A DNA stretch of 64,000 nucleotides from an uncultured Lachnospiraceae bacterium (GCA_905199445.1 CAJKGK010000007.1:39685-103684), one strand, 5' to 3'; shown: positions 17,008 through 25,584, numbered from the stretch's first letter. Program-made: numbers and translations. The notes: a model not told the origin generated them from the letters alone.

Positions 17008-17793
17008 TTATGACTGAGGCTGGCCGGAGGTATTTTGAATCTGTTTGCCTGTATGATCGGTGGTGTAGTTTTGGGTATAGATTAATTGGGATATGGGGAC
17101 AATTTCATAGCCTTTTTCCTGGAGCCCTACAATTACCCTCTCCAGCGCATCTTTTGTATATTTTGCGCCGTTATGCATTAGAATAATGGAGCCATTGCAC
17201 AGCTTATCGCTGTCCACAACTCTGGAAACAATATCATCAGCGCCGTAATCCTTCCAGTCCAGACTGTCAATATTCCACTGAATCACATGATAGCCCATGC
17301 CGTTGGCAACTTCGATTAACTGATTGTTATAGTCTCCATAAGGTGGGCGGAACAAAATCATATCCTTGCCGGTCAGTTCCCTGACCCGGTCATGGGCGGC
17401 CTGGATTTCTTCCTGACACTGGGAAACAGAAAGCTGGGACATTTGTTTGTGATTTTCGGAATGGTTGCCAAGGTCGTGGCCGGCTGCGGCAATTTTTTTG
17501 ACATCCTCCGGATAGCTTTCGATCCATCCGCCGGTCATGAAAAATGTCGTGTGTACATTGTATTTGGCCAGAATATCCAGAAGGGTTTGGGTATCTTCGT
17601 TCCCCCAGGCGGCATCAAAAGAAATGGATACCCTTGGTTTATCTGTATCGACACAGTAAATAGGAATTTTCCGGCTGCCATCGGCTGTAGCCGTGATTGC
17701 CGATGGCGCGGCGAAGTGCCATACTGCAAGGCCGGTAAGCATTATACTTGCAACAAGGCACCCTGTACGAAGAAAGGAATTAAGAGATTTCAT
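17008..17793 (-). CDS. Polysaccharide deacetylase (NodB domain)
   Basis: 261 aa. N-terminal membrane anchor or signal (about 8-30), then a NodB/CE4 domain. The metal-binding and catalytic motifs are intact: S-I-S-F-D-A-A-W-G (Asp as catalytic base), H-S-E-N-H (the H-x3-H metal pair), R-P-P-Y-G-D-Y, W-N-I-D-S-L-D-W and a late S-I-I-L-M-H-N-G. It resembles Clostridial/Bacillus PdaB-like proteins that remove acetyl groups from cell-wall or other surface polymers. Monocistronic, divergent from rpoN. A 12-base tandem repeat (TTATGACTGAGG twice, near 16990-17020) overlaps its C-terminal codons. Confidence 0.9.
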   Translation of the reverse strand: MKSLNSFLRTGCLVASIMLTGLAVWHFAAPSAITATADGSRKIPIYCVDTDKPRVSISFDAAWGNEDTQTLLDILAKYNVHTTFFMTGGWIESYPEDVKKIAAAGHDLGNHSENHKQMSQLSVSQCQEEIQAAHDRVRELTGKDMILFRPPYGDYNNQLIEVANGMGYHVIQWNIDSLDWKDYGADDIVSRVVDSDKLCNGSIILMHNGAKYTKDALERVIVGLQEKGYEIVPISQLIYTQNYTTDHTGKQIQNTSGQPQS

Positions 17794-17886
17794 AGATCAT
17801 TCACCTGGAATGGTTTGTATATGGATATGCACGGCATGGCGTAAAAAGAACGGTTGGTTTTTTTAGAATTTTAACTGCATTTTAAC

Positions 17887-17914
17887 TTGTTGCAGGGGGT
17901 ATCCATGATATGAT
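17887..17914 (+). promoter_or_regulatory. Promoter of rpoN
   Basis: TTGTTG and TATGAT with a 16-base spacer, 35 bases before the rpoN ATG. Confidence 0.4.
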
Positions 17915-17949
17915 AAAATAATTATAAAATTTTTAAGGGAGAAAAAAAG

Positions 17950-19329
17950 ATGGAACTTAACATGGAATTATCTGCCGGTGTGGCATTGTCTCAGAAAATG
18001 ATACAGTCGGTAGAAATTCTTCAGATGAGTGCGCTTGAACTGGAGCAGTATATTAAGGATGCAGCGATGGACAATCCCATCATTGAATTAGATGAGACTT
18101 TTACCCGGGGCTCATCGGAGGATGAACAGGATGGCGAACTGAAAAGAAAGCTGGAGTGGCTGCGTTCCAGTGATGAACAAAACAGGGTTTATTATGCTCA
18201 GGAATATGATGAAGGGGATTCTTTGACGGATTCCTGGAATATTCAGGCTGAAGAAGGGGAGGATCTGGCTCAGTATCTGATGTCCCAGCTGGTAGACGGG
18301 AAATTTGAGGAAAAAGACATGGAAATTTTAAATTACATGGTTCTTTGTCTGGACGAAAAAGGCTACTTTACAGAAGCGCTCCATGAGGTGGGACAACATT
18401 TTTTCGTTTCTCAATCCCATATAGAACATCTCCTTGGCGTCCTTCAGTCTTTGGAGCCGGCCGGTGTAGGTGCCCGGAATTTAAAGGAATGTCTTTTGCT
18501 TCAGCTTGAACGAAAGAAGATGAATAATGCTGTTGTCAGGGAGATTATAGAAAATCATCTGGAATTGCTGGGGAAGAACCAGATTCATGTGATTGCCCGG
18601 AAAATGAAGCTTTCCACTGAAGAAGTGGCGGAAGATGCTGCTTTGATCCGCAGCCTGAATCCAAAACCAGGCAGCCATTTCGCCTCCAGACAGAATCTTA
18701 AATACATCACCCCTGATGTTACCGTTGTCCGTCTGGGCGGATATTTTGAAATCCTTTTAAATGAATACATGTATCCTAAAATTCAGCTCAACGAATATTA
18801 TATTAAAATGTTGGACAGGGATAACTCCCGGGAAGTGCAGACCTATGTCAAAGAAAAGGTGCGTCAGGCGCAGTGGGTGATGAATTGTATTACCCAGCGA
18901 AGCAGTACTTTATTGGAGGTATCCCGGGCCATTGTGGATTGGCAGTCCCGCTTTTTTGTTATGGGACCGGGAAATCTTAAGCCTTTGAAGCTGGAAGATG
19001 TTGCCCGAAAATTAAATATCCATGAGTCTACGGTCAGTCGTGCCGTTAAAGATAAATACCTGCAGTGTTCGTGGGGGATTTATCCTATGAATTATTTCTT
19101 TTCCAAAGCTTTGCCGGCTGCCCGGCGGGCGGAGGGGATCACACCGGAGGAAATCAAGCAGAAAATACACCAGATTGTGGATCGCGAGGATAAGAAAAAG
19201 CCATTGAGTGACCGGCTGATCGCAGAGGCTCTTTGTGAGATGGGAATTACAATTTCAAGGCGTACCGTGACCAAATACCGGGAAGCAGAAAACATCCGGG
19301 ATGCCGGCGGCAGAAAACAGTACGATTAA
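17950..19329 (+). CDS. rpoN: RNA polymerase sigma-54 factor
   Basis: 459 aa, normal length. Region I at the N-terminus is the Gln/Leu-rich activator-response element (L-S-Q-K-M-I-Q-S-V-E-I-L-Q-M-S). The acidic region II and core-binding domain follow, then the DNA-binding helix-turn-helix (N-I-H-E-S-T-V-S-R-A-V-K) and the RpoN box R-R-T-V-T-K-Y-R-E near the end, which reads the -24 element. It directs core polymerase to -24/-12 promoters and needs an AAA+ activator. Such an activator (22484) and two consensus sigma-54 promoters (22374 and 24131) lie within 6.3 kb, so rpoN is physically linked to its likely regulon. Confidence 0.96.
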   Translation: MELNMELSAGVALSQKMIQSVEILQMSALELEQYIKDAAMDNPIIELDETFTRGSSEDEQDGELKRKLEWLRSSDEQNRVYYAQEYDEGDSLTDSWNIQAEEGEDLAQYLMSQLVDGKFEEKDMEILNYMVLCLDEKGYFTEALHEVGQHFFVSQSHIEHLLGVLQSLEPAGVGARNLKECLLLQLERKKMNNAVVREIIENHLELLGKNQIHVIARKMKLSTEEVAEDAALIRSLNPKPGSHFASRQNLKYITPDVTVVRLGGYFEILLNEYMYPKIQLNEYYIKMLDRDNSREVQTYVKEKVRQAQWVMNCITQRSSTLLEVSRAIVDWQSRFFVMGPGNLKPLKLEDVARKLNIHESTVSRAVKDKYLQCSWGIYPMNYFFSKALPAARRAEGITPEEIKQKIHQIVDREDKKKPLSDRLIAEALCEMGITISRRTVTKYREAENIRDAGGRKQYD

Positions 19330-19343
19330 AAAGCAGAAATCAT

Positions 19344-19372
19344 TTGCGAAAACAGTCATAATCTGATAAGAT
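19344..19372 (+). promoter_or_regulatory. Promoter of the GntR-family gene
   Basis: TTGCGA and TAAGAT with a 17-base spacer in the gap between rpoN and the GntR-type gene. Confidence 0.45.
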
Positions 19373-19413
19373 GAGGTCAGACATAAAATATTATATAAGA
19401 TATATGAAGTGAG

Positions 19414-20094
19414 ATGAGTGATATGGCAGTTTTAAAAAAACAGTCGCTGGTCGATCAGATTTATGACCAGATCCGCCTTGGAATCATTACGCTTAAGATG
19501 CCTCTTGGGAGCCGCCTTAATGTGAGTGAGCTTCAGGAAAGATACGGGGTCAGCAGTACACCGATCCGCGAGGCGATTAACCGGCTTCAGAAGGAAGGGC
19601 TTGTGGAATATGAGAATAATATTGGAGCCCGGGTTGTATCCATCAGTGAAGAAGATGTGGTGGAGATTCAGGAGCTGGCGATGACTCTCCATGCAGCTGC
19701 TGTGCGGCTGGCGATGAAGCGGGGAGATCATGAGGTGATGGCGGAGGCAATCCGCGGCGAGATTGAAAAATATAAAGCCGCAAAAACCTTTGATGAGCGG
19801 ACCGTTTGCGTCCATAATATAATTGGAACTTTTTATGTTAATTGCGGAAATTCCCGTCTGGATTCCAATATGGGAATTATCAAAGGACTTCAGCTGATTT
19901 TGAGAAATATTTACGGTCAGGCAATGACCAGCGCCAACGGTACCTTTATGGCTGATAACAGCGAAGATTTTGAAAAAATTTATGATGCCGTTATGGAAGG
20001 CAATCCACGGCGGATTATTGATCTTCTGGAACGCAACGAGAAACGGGCAACACCGGTGATTGTTAAAGCGCTGGGAGAGGTACAGGAAAAGTAA
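19414..20094 (+). CDS. GntR family (FadR subfamily) transcriptional regulator
   Basis: 226 aa. An N-terminal winged helix (about 10-75, with S-S-T-P-I-R-E-A-I-N-R-L-Q-K-E-G-L-V) is followed by an all-helical FCD-type ligand domain with metal/ligand residues of the E-x-R/H type partly visible (C-V-H-N-I-I). The ribosome site is weak, and an ATG at 19423 is an alternative start. FadR-type regulators usually sense small carboxylic acids. Targets are unknown; it lies beside rpoN and ends convergently against the serine-hydrolase operon, so control of the adjacent catabolic island is possible but unproven. Confidence 0.85.
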   Translation: MSDMAVLKKQSLVDQIYDQIRLGIITLKMPLGSRLNVSELQERYGVSSTPIREAINRLQKEGLVEYENNIGARVVSISEEDVVEIQELAMTLHAAAVRLAMKRGDHEVMAEAIRGEIEKYKAAKTFDERTVCVHNIIGTFYVNCGNSRLDSNMGIIKGLQLILRNIYGQAMTSANGTFMADNSEDFEKIYDAVMEGNPRRIIDLLERNEKRATPVIVKALGEVQEK

Positions 20095-20121
20095 GGAAAG
20101 GTATATGCCTTACTTTTCCTG
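20081..20121. terminator. Bidirectional terminator between GntR and serine hydrolase genes
   Basis: CAGGAAAAGTAAGG pairs perfectly with CCTTACTTTTCCTG around 11 bases. Weak T-run. The left arm overlaps the end of the GntR coding region. Confidence 0.6.
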
Positions 20122-20136
20122 TGAACCTGTCGGACT

Positions 20137-21270
20137 TTACAGGTGTGAATAAAGAATATTTAAAATATTCGGAAGAAACTTATCTTTTGGGGCGGAAATG
20201 GCATGCATGGCAACAAAAAGCGATAGTTTATTGACGGGATCAATCTGATTCATGCAGCCTCCCAGACCACCCCATGACAGTGAATGGGCCGGCGCCAGTG
20301 TAAGAGCGGCTGCCGGATCAAAGATAACTGACATACCCAATCCCCATCCAATTCCCATGTCGGGCTTGACTTTATGGAAATCTTCCAAACATGTTTCATT
20401 CAATTGATTTTCTCCCATAAGTTTTATACTGTTTTCAGATAGAATACGGTTTTTAGTTTTTCCCACGCCCCCACAGGCGATGGCATCTGCAAATGTGATA
20501 TAGTCATCCACGGTTGTAATGATACCGCCGCCGCCGCTTTCGCCAAGAACACTCCAGGTTTCGCTGCTGATTTGAGAAAGCCCATGGGTTGACGGATCAT
20601 AGACATACTGTGGCGCAATACGTTTCTTTTTTTCTTCCGGAACATAAAATCCTGTATCTGTCATGCCAAGTGGCTCAAAAATATTTTTTTTCATATAATT
20701 CCCCAGCGTTTCTCCGGAAATAACTTCGATGAGTCTGCCCAGTATTTCACAGTTATAGCCGTATTGCCAGTGGGTTCCCGGTTCAAACTGCAGGGGTTCC
20801 CGGGAAATCGCTTTCACAAACAACGCATTGGTGACCGATGCGCGGGGATGGGTTTGAAGCAATTCGCGTATGGAAGGGGAATCTGAATCATAGCTGATTC
20901 CGGATGTCATTTTTAGCAGGTCAATAATACGGATTTTATTGGCTGCAGGGAGCAGGGTAAACGTACCGTATTTGACCTTCATATTTGAAAATTCAGGAAG
21001 ATATAATTCTAAAGGTTCCCGCAGCTGCAGCTTTCCTTTTTCCAGAAGCTGCATAAGGGCCACACTGGTCATGATTTTTGTTGCTGAATAAATGTTATAT
21101 AAGGCATTGGGTGCCACAGGAATCTGATTTTTAACATCCATATAGCCTGAGGCATGCCGGTACACCTGACAGTGATTCTGATAGATCACACAATCAATGC
21201 CGGAGGTTCCAACTCTGGGCACCGCTTCATCTAAAAATTCATTGAGATATTTTTCTAATGGTTGCAGCAT
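20137..21270 (-). CDS. Serine hydrolase, class C beta-lactamase/EstB fold
   Basis: 377 aa with no signal peptide, so cytoplasmic. The catalytic S-x-x-K is present as S-A-T-K near residue 66, in the usual Y-N-I-Y-S-A-T-K context. The second motif region W-Q-Y-G-Y-N-C-E-I-L-G aligns with the family's Y-S-N but reads Y-G-Y, so the Y-x-N/S pattern is altered. A late S-W-G-G-L-G-G matches the third (H-x-G / W-G-G) motif. The fold includes esterases, lactonases and acyl transferases. It is co-directional with and 22 bases after the PanE-like gene, downstream of a sigma-54 promoter, suggesting an ester- or lactone-opening step in the island. Confidence 0.85.
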   Translation of the reverse strand: MLQPLEKYLNEFLDEAVPRVGTSGIDCVIYQNHCQVYRHASGYMDVKNQIPVAPNALYNIYSATKIMTSVALMQLLEKGKLQLREPLELYLPEFSNMKVKYGTFTLLPAANKIRIIDLLKMTSGISYDSDSPSIRELLQTHPRASVTNALFVKAISREPLQFEPGTHWQYGYNCEILGRLIEVISGETLGNYMKKNIFEPLGMTDTGFYVPEEKKKRIAPQYVYDPSTHGLSQISSETWSVLGESGGGGIITTVDDYITFADAIACGGVGKTKNRILSENSIKLMGENQLNETCLEDFHKVKPDMGIGWGLGMSVIFDPAAALTLAPAHSLSWGGLGGCMNQIDPVNKLSLFVAMHAISAPKDKFLPNILNILYSHL

Positions 21271-21292
21271 ATTTTTCTCCTAATGGTATGAT

Positions 21293-22336
21293 TTATATGT
21301 GGTACAATTCATATTCCCTGTCCAGCTGATCAAACAGTGTTATATTTTCCATGGACAGAGGAAGCTTTCCCTGTTCAATTTTACTTACAATCTCAACAAC
21401 CTTATCATTATAAGGGGTATCAATACCGTACTGATCGCCGGTCTGGCAGACATAACCGTTAATCATTCCAACCTCTGTAACTCTGCCTTTTTCCAAATCC
21501 TGAAGCATGCTGGCTTTGGCTGTACGCATGTCCGAGTACATGGTAAGAAACATTTCCTGATTGGCATTAAACATTTCCTGATCTTTAATATCCAGTGTGA
21601 CAGGCGACTGTTCATGTAAAAGGATGGGCAGTTTGTAACCTGCGGCTTCACAGCATTGTTTGACTTCCCGCCCAAGATAACTTAAACAGGCCCTGGCTGT
21701 ATCATTGTCCAAAACTTCTCCGAAAGTGGCACCACAGGCCGCAGACATACCGCTCATACAGGCATTATTGATCAGCTTTCCCCAGCGTGAGGCCATTAAA
21801 TGAGAGGAGATCAGTGTTGGCCCCATATAATTTAATACCTGGGCGACCTTTTCGATTCTTGGGCTTACAGAGCCGTCGATTTCACCGATTTCAAAAAGAT
21901 GATCATTTCTGGATAAATCCTGAGTCAATTCAGAAACACCGGGTTCAATAAAAGTGGCGCCCCAAAGAACAGTTCCGCCCACGGTTCTGTTTTCTCCCAC
22001 ATATTGCGCTACAAAAGGTTCGGGAACACCATTTTGTAATGTACAAACCGTACTGTCTGCGCCAAGATGAGGCAGTAGATTGGGAAGCACGGCTTCATTG
22101 GCTGTTTGTTTTGTAAAGAGAAAAACAATATCATAAATGCCATGCATTTGTTCCGGTGTTATTGCACGTACAGGAACGTTCAGATTCACTGTTCCGATGA
22201 TATGAGCCCCGCTTTGATTCATTTTGTCTACGTGAGCCTGATAATTGTCAATAAGTTCCACATCGCAGCCGCCCATTGTCATGTAAGCTCCCAATACTGT
22301 TCCCATAGCGCCGCATCCTAAAATTGCTACTTTCAT
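21293..22336 (-). CDS. PanE/ApbA-family ketoacid reductase
   Basis: 347 aa, longer than typical 2-dehydropantoate 2-reductase (about 300). The N-terminal Rossmann motif is G-C-G-A-M-G (residues 7-12). The catalytic-Lys segment reads R-W-G-K-L-I-N-N-A-C and is followed by the helical C-terminal domain. It should reduce a keto acid, or oxidise the hydroxy acid, with NAD(P)(H). Because it is preceded by a consensus sigma-54 promoter and paired with a serine hydrolase, a catabolic keto/hydroxy-acid substrate is more likely than pantothenate synthesis; no pan genes are adjacent. The annotation panE should therefore not be transferred. Confidence 0.85.
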   Translation of the reverse strand: MKVAILGCGAMGTVLGAYMTMGGCDVELIDNYQAHVDKMNQSGAHIIGTVNLNVPVRAITPEQMHGIYDIVFLFTKQTANEAVLPNLLPHLGADSTVCTLQNGVPEPFVAQYVGENRTVGGTVLWGATFIEPGVSELTQDLSRNDHLFEIGEIDGSVSPRIEKVAQVLNYMGPTLISSHLMASRWGKLINNACMSGMSAACGATFGEVLDNDTARACLSYLGREVKQCCEAAGYKLPILLHEQSPVTLDIKDQEMFNANQEMFLTMYSDMRTAKASMLQDLEKGRVTEVGMINGYVCQTGDQYGIDTPYNDKVVEIVSKIEQGKLPLSMENITLFDQLDREYELYHI

Positions 22337-22373
22337 AAGTAAAACCTCCTATTATTTTTTCGCTAATAATAAC

Positions 22374-22389
22374 AGCAAATTATGTGCCA
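22374..22389 (-). promoter_or_regulatory. Sigma-54 (-24/-12) promoter for the PanE-like/serine hydrolase operon
   Basis: On the minus strand the sequence is TGGCAC-ATAAT-TTGCT, a full match to the TGGCAC-N5-TTGCW consensus with GG and GC ten bases apart. It lies 38-53 bases upstream of the PanE-like start, next to the divergent activator gene. Confidence 0.85.
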
Positions 22390-22410
22390 GATTGCCAATA
22401 TTTCTATATA

Positions 22411-22438
22411 AAAATGCTGGTGCACATCTATGCATTTT
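22411..22438. promoter_or_regulatory. Dyad in the activator promoter region
   Basis: AAAATGC and GCATTTT form a perfect 7-base inverted repeat with a 14-base centre containing GTGCAC. It lies between the divergent sigma-54 promoter and the activator gene, just before TATACT (22443-22448). It is a candidate autoregulatory or enhancer site. It does not resemble the repeats at 23922-23972. Confidence 0.4.
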
Positions 22439-22483
22439 CTGCTATACTATGAATGAAATTAATGTTCTATAGGGGGAATATGC

Positions 22484-23905
22484 ATGAATGATAGTTATTT
22501 TTTTGAAACTATACTGGATAATTTGACGGATGGAATCTATGTTTTAGATGATAAGGGGAACTATATTTTTGTGAATAGTGCTTATGTTCAGTTGCTCAAT
22601 ATGCCCAAGGATCTTCTTCTTCAGTATAATGTTTATGATTTTTTGAAAACCGGTCAGATTGATGTGTGCATTTCGGATATTGTATATCGTGAAAAACGTC
22701 AGGTTGTCATGTTTCAGGATGTTTATGATACCCAAAACTATGGTCGTAAATCCATCAGACAAATGGTTATTTCCACACCGATTTTTGACCGGCATGGGCA
22801 GGTGCGCAATATTTTGGCCGTTACACGTTCCCTGGATAAATTAAACAGTCTTTATTATCAGGCCAGTCAGAATTCAGCTGTTTCAGCTTTTTCTTTCCGG
22901 TCTTGCATGAAGGGGGAAGGTGATCATACGGTGATTGCTGAAAGTGTGGAGATGAAGTCAGCCCTGCAGGCTGCGGCTACGGTGGCACCTGTGGATTCTG
23001 CCGTGTTAATTACAGGTGAATCGGGGACAGGAAAAGAAGTTATTGCACATTTTATTCATAATTCTTCGCCAAGACGGGAAAAACCGATGATTATTATAAA
23101 TTGCGCATCTTTACCGGAAAATCTTTTGGAGACAGAGCTGTTTGGCTATGAAAAAGGCGCTTTTACGGGAGCTGCCGCCACCGGCAAGGCAGGGCTTTTT
23201 GAAAAGGCAGAGGGCGGGACGTTATTTTTAGATGAGATTAATTCGATGCCCATAAATTTACAGGGCAAGGTGCTTCGGGCTATTGAAACAAAGTTAATCC
23301 AGAGAGTGGGGTCAACACGTCAGAAAAAGATTAATTTCAGACTTTTGGCGGCTTCAAACGAGAATTTAAAGGTTTTGGCGGATCAGAAACGCTTCCGGTC
23401 AGACTTATATTATCGTCTTTCGGTTATTCCGATATACATACCGCCGCTGCGTCATCGAAGGGCAGATATTATCCCATTGGCACAGTACTTTTTAGATTCT
23501 TTTTGCCGAAAATATTCTAAAGAAAAAGTATTTACCCAACGGACGTTAGATACAATCAGAAATTATGACTGGCCTGGCAATATACGGGAATTGAAAAATT
23601 TTATAGAACGGGCGGTTGTGATGAGTTTGAGCAAACAAATTGAAACATCAAATATTGAGTCTTTTACCTCGCCGTCGTATTCCGGACTTTCGGAGCAAAC
23701 CGGGGACAGTGTGTGCGAAGGACCTGAAAATATATATGAAAAGATGATTGCATCCGGCATTTCCCTGGATAAATATATAGAACAATATGAAAAAGGTTAT
23801 GTGGACTATGCCTTGCATAAATATCAAAGTTCCTACCGTGCCGCATCTGCATTGGGGATCAGTCAGTCTTCAATGATGCGGCGGAAAAAGAAGTATTCGC
23901 TGTAA
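22484..23905 (+). CDS. Sigma-54-dependent transcriptional activator (PAS-AAA+-Fis)
   Basis: 473 aa. N-terminal PAS domain (about 5-115) starting D-N-L-T-D-G-I-Y-V-L-D. Central AAA+ domain (about 150-385) with Walker A G-E-S-G-T-G-K-E, the sigma-54-contacting loop G-A-F-T-G-A, Walker B G-G-T-L-F-L-D-E-I and an R-finger region R-F-R-S-D-L-Y-Y-R-L. C-terminal Fis-type helix-turn-helix (about 440-473). There is no receiver domain, so activity is probably set by a small ligand or redox signal at the PAS domain. It lies between two outward-facing -24/-12 promoters, the standard arrangement for an activator controlling both flanking operons. Confidence 0.94.
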   Translation: MNDSYFFETILDNLTDGIYVLDDKGNYIFVNSAYVQLLNMPKDLLLQYNVYDFLKTGQIDVCISDIVYREKRQVVMFQDVYDTQNYGRKSIRQMVISTPIFDRHGQVRNILAVTRSLDKLNSLYYQASQNSAVSAFSFRSCMKGEGDHTVIAESVEMKSALQAAATVAPVDSAVLITGESGTGKEVIAHFIHNSSPRREKPMIIINCASLPENLLETELFGYEKGAFTGAAATGKAGLFEKAEGGTLFLDEINSMPINLQGKVLRAIETKLIQRVGSTRQKKINFRLLAASNENLKVLADQKRFRSDLYYRLSVIPIYIPPLRHRRADIIPLAQYFLDSFCRKYSKEKVFTQRTLDTIRNYDWPGNIRELKNFIERAVVMSLSKQIETSNIESFTSPSYSGLSEQTGDSVCEGPENIYEKMIASGISLDKYIEQYEKGYVDYALHKYQSSYRAASALGISQSSMMRRKKKYSL

Positions 23906-23921
23906 TCGATGTATGTTAAAC

Positions 23922-23972
23922 CAAAAACGATTTGAAATAAACCGATTTTGACTTATAAACCATTTTTGACTT
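23922..23972. promoter_or_regulatory. Upstream activator-binding repeats (candidate enhancer)
   Basis: CAAAAACGATTT and AAACCGATTTTG (23922-23933, 23939-23950) form a 10-of-12 inverted repeat. A direct copy, AAACCATTTTTGACTT (23957-23972), repeats AAACCGATTTTGACTT (23939-23954) 18 bases downstream. They lie about 160-210 bases before the -24 element, the usual distance for sigma-54 enhancers. Confidence 0.7.
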
Positions 23973-24130
23973 GCTTTCGTTGTAGCCTAAGGTTCTGTTT
24001 TGGCAGATTTTATAACACTTCAGGTGCATGGTGATTTCTGCCGGAATGGAACCTGTTGTTTTGCGCGGTTTTTTCAGTTAAAAGATTTCCTGGGATATTT
24101 TATAAATTTATTTGAAAAAACCGGAAGATT

Positions 24131-24146
24131 TGGCACGGTATTTGCT
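24131..24146 (+). promoter_or_regulatory. Sigma-54 (-24/-12) promoter of the BKACE-1 operon
   Basis: TGGCAC-GGTAT-TTGCT is a full consensus match. Transcription would begin near 24157, leaving a leader of about 50 bases before the BKACE-1 ATG. Confidence 0.88.
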
Positions 24147-24205
24147 CTTTTTTATAGTAAAGTGTTTGGTGCTTTAAAACTATATGATGAAAGGGAGTTA
24201 AGTTT

Positions 24206-25054
24206 ATGTCTGATTTAACGAAAAAAAGAGTGATTACCGCCGCTTTGTGCGGGTCCTGGCCCACAAAGGATATGAATCCTGCTGTTCCGTATACACCGGA
24301 AGAGATTGCAAGAGATGCTTATGAGTGCTGGCAGGCAGGCGCAGCGATTGTCCATATTCATGTACGTAATGCCGACGGCAGCCCTTCCACAGATTTTGAA
24401 CTTTACCGGGAAACAGTGGAACGTATCCGGGCACATAAAGACTGTGATGTGTGCATTAATATTACCAGTTCAGGATCTGTAGATTTTGGTGATGAAGAAA
24501 GAATTTATCCGCTTACACAACTTCTGCCGGAACTGGCTTCGTATGATGCGGGAACACTGAACTGGCAGCACCGTACGGTCTTTATGAATCCGCCTTCATT
24601 TCTTGAAAAATTGGGCTATGCGCTTCAGGAAAATAATATAAAACCTGAAATAGAAATTTTTGATGCCGGTATGGTCTATAATACCATTTATTATATTAAA
24701 AAAGGCGTCTTAAAGACACCGTGTCACTATCAAATTGTTCTTGGCTGTGCAGGGGGAATGGCAAGTACGGTTGAAAACCTTGTTTACCTGAAAAATATTT
24801 TACCGGAAGGTTCTACATGGGCGGCTTGCGGTATTTCATCCGGTCACATTCCGATGATGATGGCAACGATTGCCATGGGCGGTCATCTGAGAGTCGGTCT
24901 GGAGGATAATTTATATATGTCCCATGGGGTTTTGGCAAAATCCAATGTTCAGTTAGTTGAACGGGCGAAAAAGATGCTGGAAATCAGCGGCCTGGAAGCT
25001 GCTACACCGGATGAGGCACGGCAAATTTACGGCCTGACAAGGAAGGTGTTTTAA
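24206..25054 (+). CDS. Beta-keto acid cleavage enzyme (BKACE/DUF849), copy 1
   Basis: 282 aa, family length. BKACEs condense a beta-keto acid with acetyl-CoA and cleave it to acetoacetate plus an acyl-CoA, using a Zn-bound active site in a TIM barrel. The metal ligands are visible as H50-x-H52 in I-V-H-I-H-V-R and Glu233 in H-L-R-V-G-L-E-D-N, with Arg229 and Asp234 beside it, as in the characterised Kce enzyme. The ATG follows AAGGGAG. It is the first gene after a sigma-54 promoter, in an operon with a MaoC hydratase, importer and esterase. The substrate side chain cannot be read from sequence. It is closest within the window to copy 2 (49929). Confidence 0.93.
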   Translation: MSDLTKKRVITAALCGSWPTKDMNPAVPYTPEEIARDAYECWQAGAAIVHIHVRNADGSPSTDFELYRETVERIRAHKDCDVCINITSSGSVDFGDEERIYPLTQLLPELASYDAGTLNWQHRTVFMNPPSFLEKLGYALQENNIKPEIEIFDAGMVYNTIYYIKKGVLKTPCHYQIVLGCAGGMASTVENLVYLKNILPEGSTWAACGISSGHIPMMMATIAMGGHLRVGLEDNLYMSHGVLAKSNVQLVERAKKMLEISGLEAATPDEARQIYGLTRKVF

Positions 25055-25489
25055 ATGCAGGGGTATTCCATAGAAAAACTTAGTGTAGGTCAGTATGCCT
25101 GTTTTACTAAAACAATTACCGAGCATGATGTCTATACTTTTGCCGGAGTCACCGGAGATTTAAATCCTGCACATATTAATGAAATTTATGCCAGAAATAC
25201 CCGTTTTCAAGGCCGAATTGCTCATGGAATGCTTTCAGCAGGATTGATTTCAGCCGTGATCGGGATGCAGCTGCCTGGACCGGGGACGATTTATCTCAGT
25301 CAGGATGTATCTTTCAGGGCTCCTGTATACATTGGAGACACGATTACGGCCGTTGTTACCGTCCAAACACTGGATCCTGTGAAAAACAGAGCAGAATTAG
25401 AAACCATATGTACAAATCAGAAAGGGCAGTGTGTCGTGAAAGGGAAGGCACTTGTAATGCCGCCCATGCCTGCCGATGAATCTGAATGA
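25055..25489 (+). CDS. MaoC-like (R)-specific enoyl-CoA hydratase
   Basis: 144 aa hot-dog fold protein starting immediately after the BKACE-1 stop, so translation is coupled. The hydratase motif is intact: G-D-L-N-P-A-H-I-N with the catalytic Asp and His about residues 31-36, then G-R-I-A-H-G-M-L. The family adds or removes water on enoyl-CoA or (R)-3-hydroxyacyl-CoA. In this context it may process the acyl-CoA released by BKACE, or generate a hydroxyacyl precursor. The order of the steps is inference. Confidence 0.9.
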   Translation: MQGYSIEKLSVGQYACFTKTITEHDVYTFAGVTGDLNPAHINEIYARNTRFQGRIAHGMLSAGLISAVIGMQLPGPGTIYLSQDVSFRAPVYIGDTITAVVTVQTLDPVKNRAELETICTNQKGQCVVKGKALVMPPMPADESE

Positions 25490-25584
25490 TTGAATCATAA
25501 AGATAAGTGTTATCAATAATGGCGATGACACAATTGAATTTGAACGTAAAGAAAAGGAATTTTTTACAAAGGAGTGCAACAAAT

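Larger units (their letters stand above)
23906..24205 (+). other. Regulatory region of the BKACE-1 operon
   Basis: A 300-base spacer with no credible gene. It holds the enhancer-like repeats (23922-23972), the -24/-12 promoter (24131-24146) and the ribosome site AAGGGAG before BKACE-1. An open frame of 72 codons here runs through the promoter and is not regarded as a gene. Confidence 0.8.

Noticed and set aside
22418..22434. TGG...TGC on the plus strand before the activator gene as a sigma-54 promoter
   Set aside because: GG and GC are eleven bases apart instead of ten, and the stretch is better explained as part of a dyad and the -35 region of a TATACT promoter.
24000..24218. 72-codon open frame upstream of BKACE-1
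   Set aside because: It runs through the -24/-12 promoter, overlaps the BKACE-1 start and has no ribosome site.
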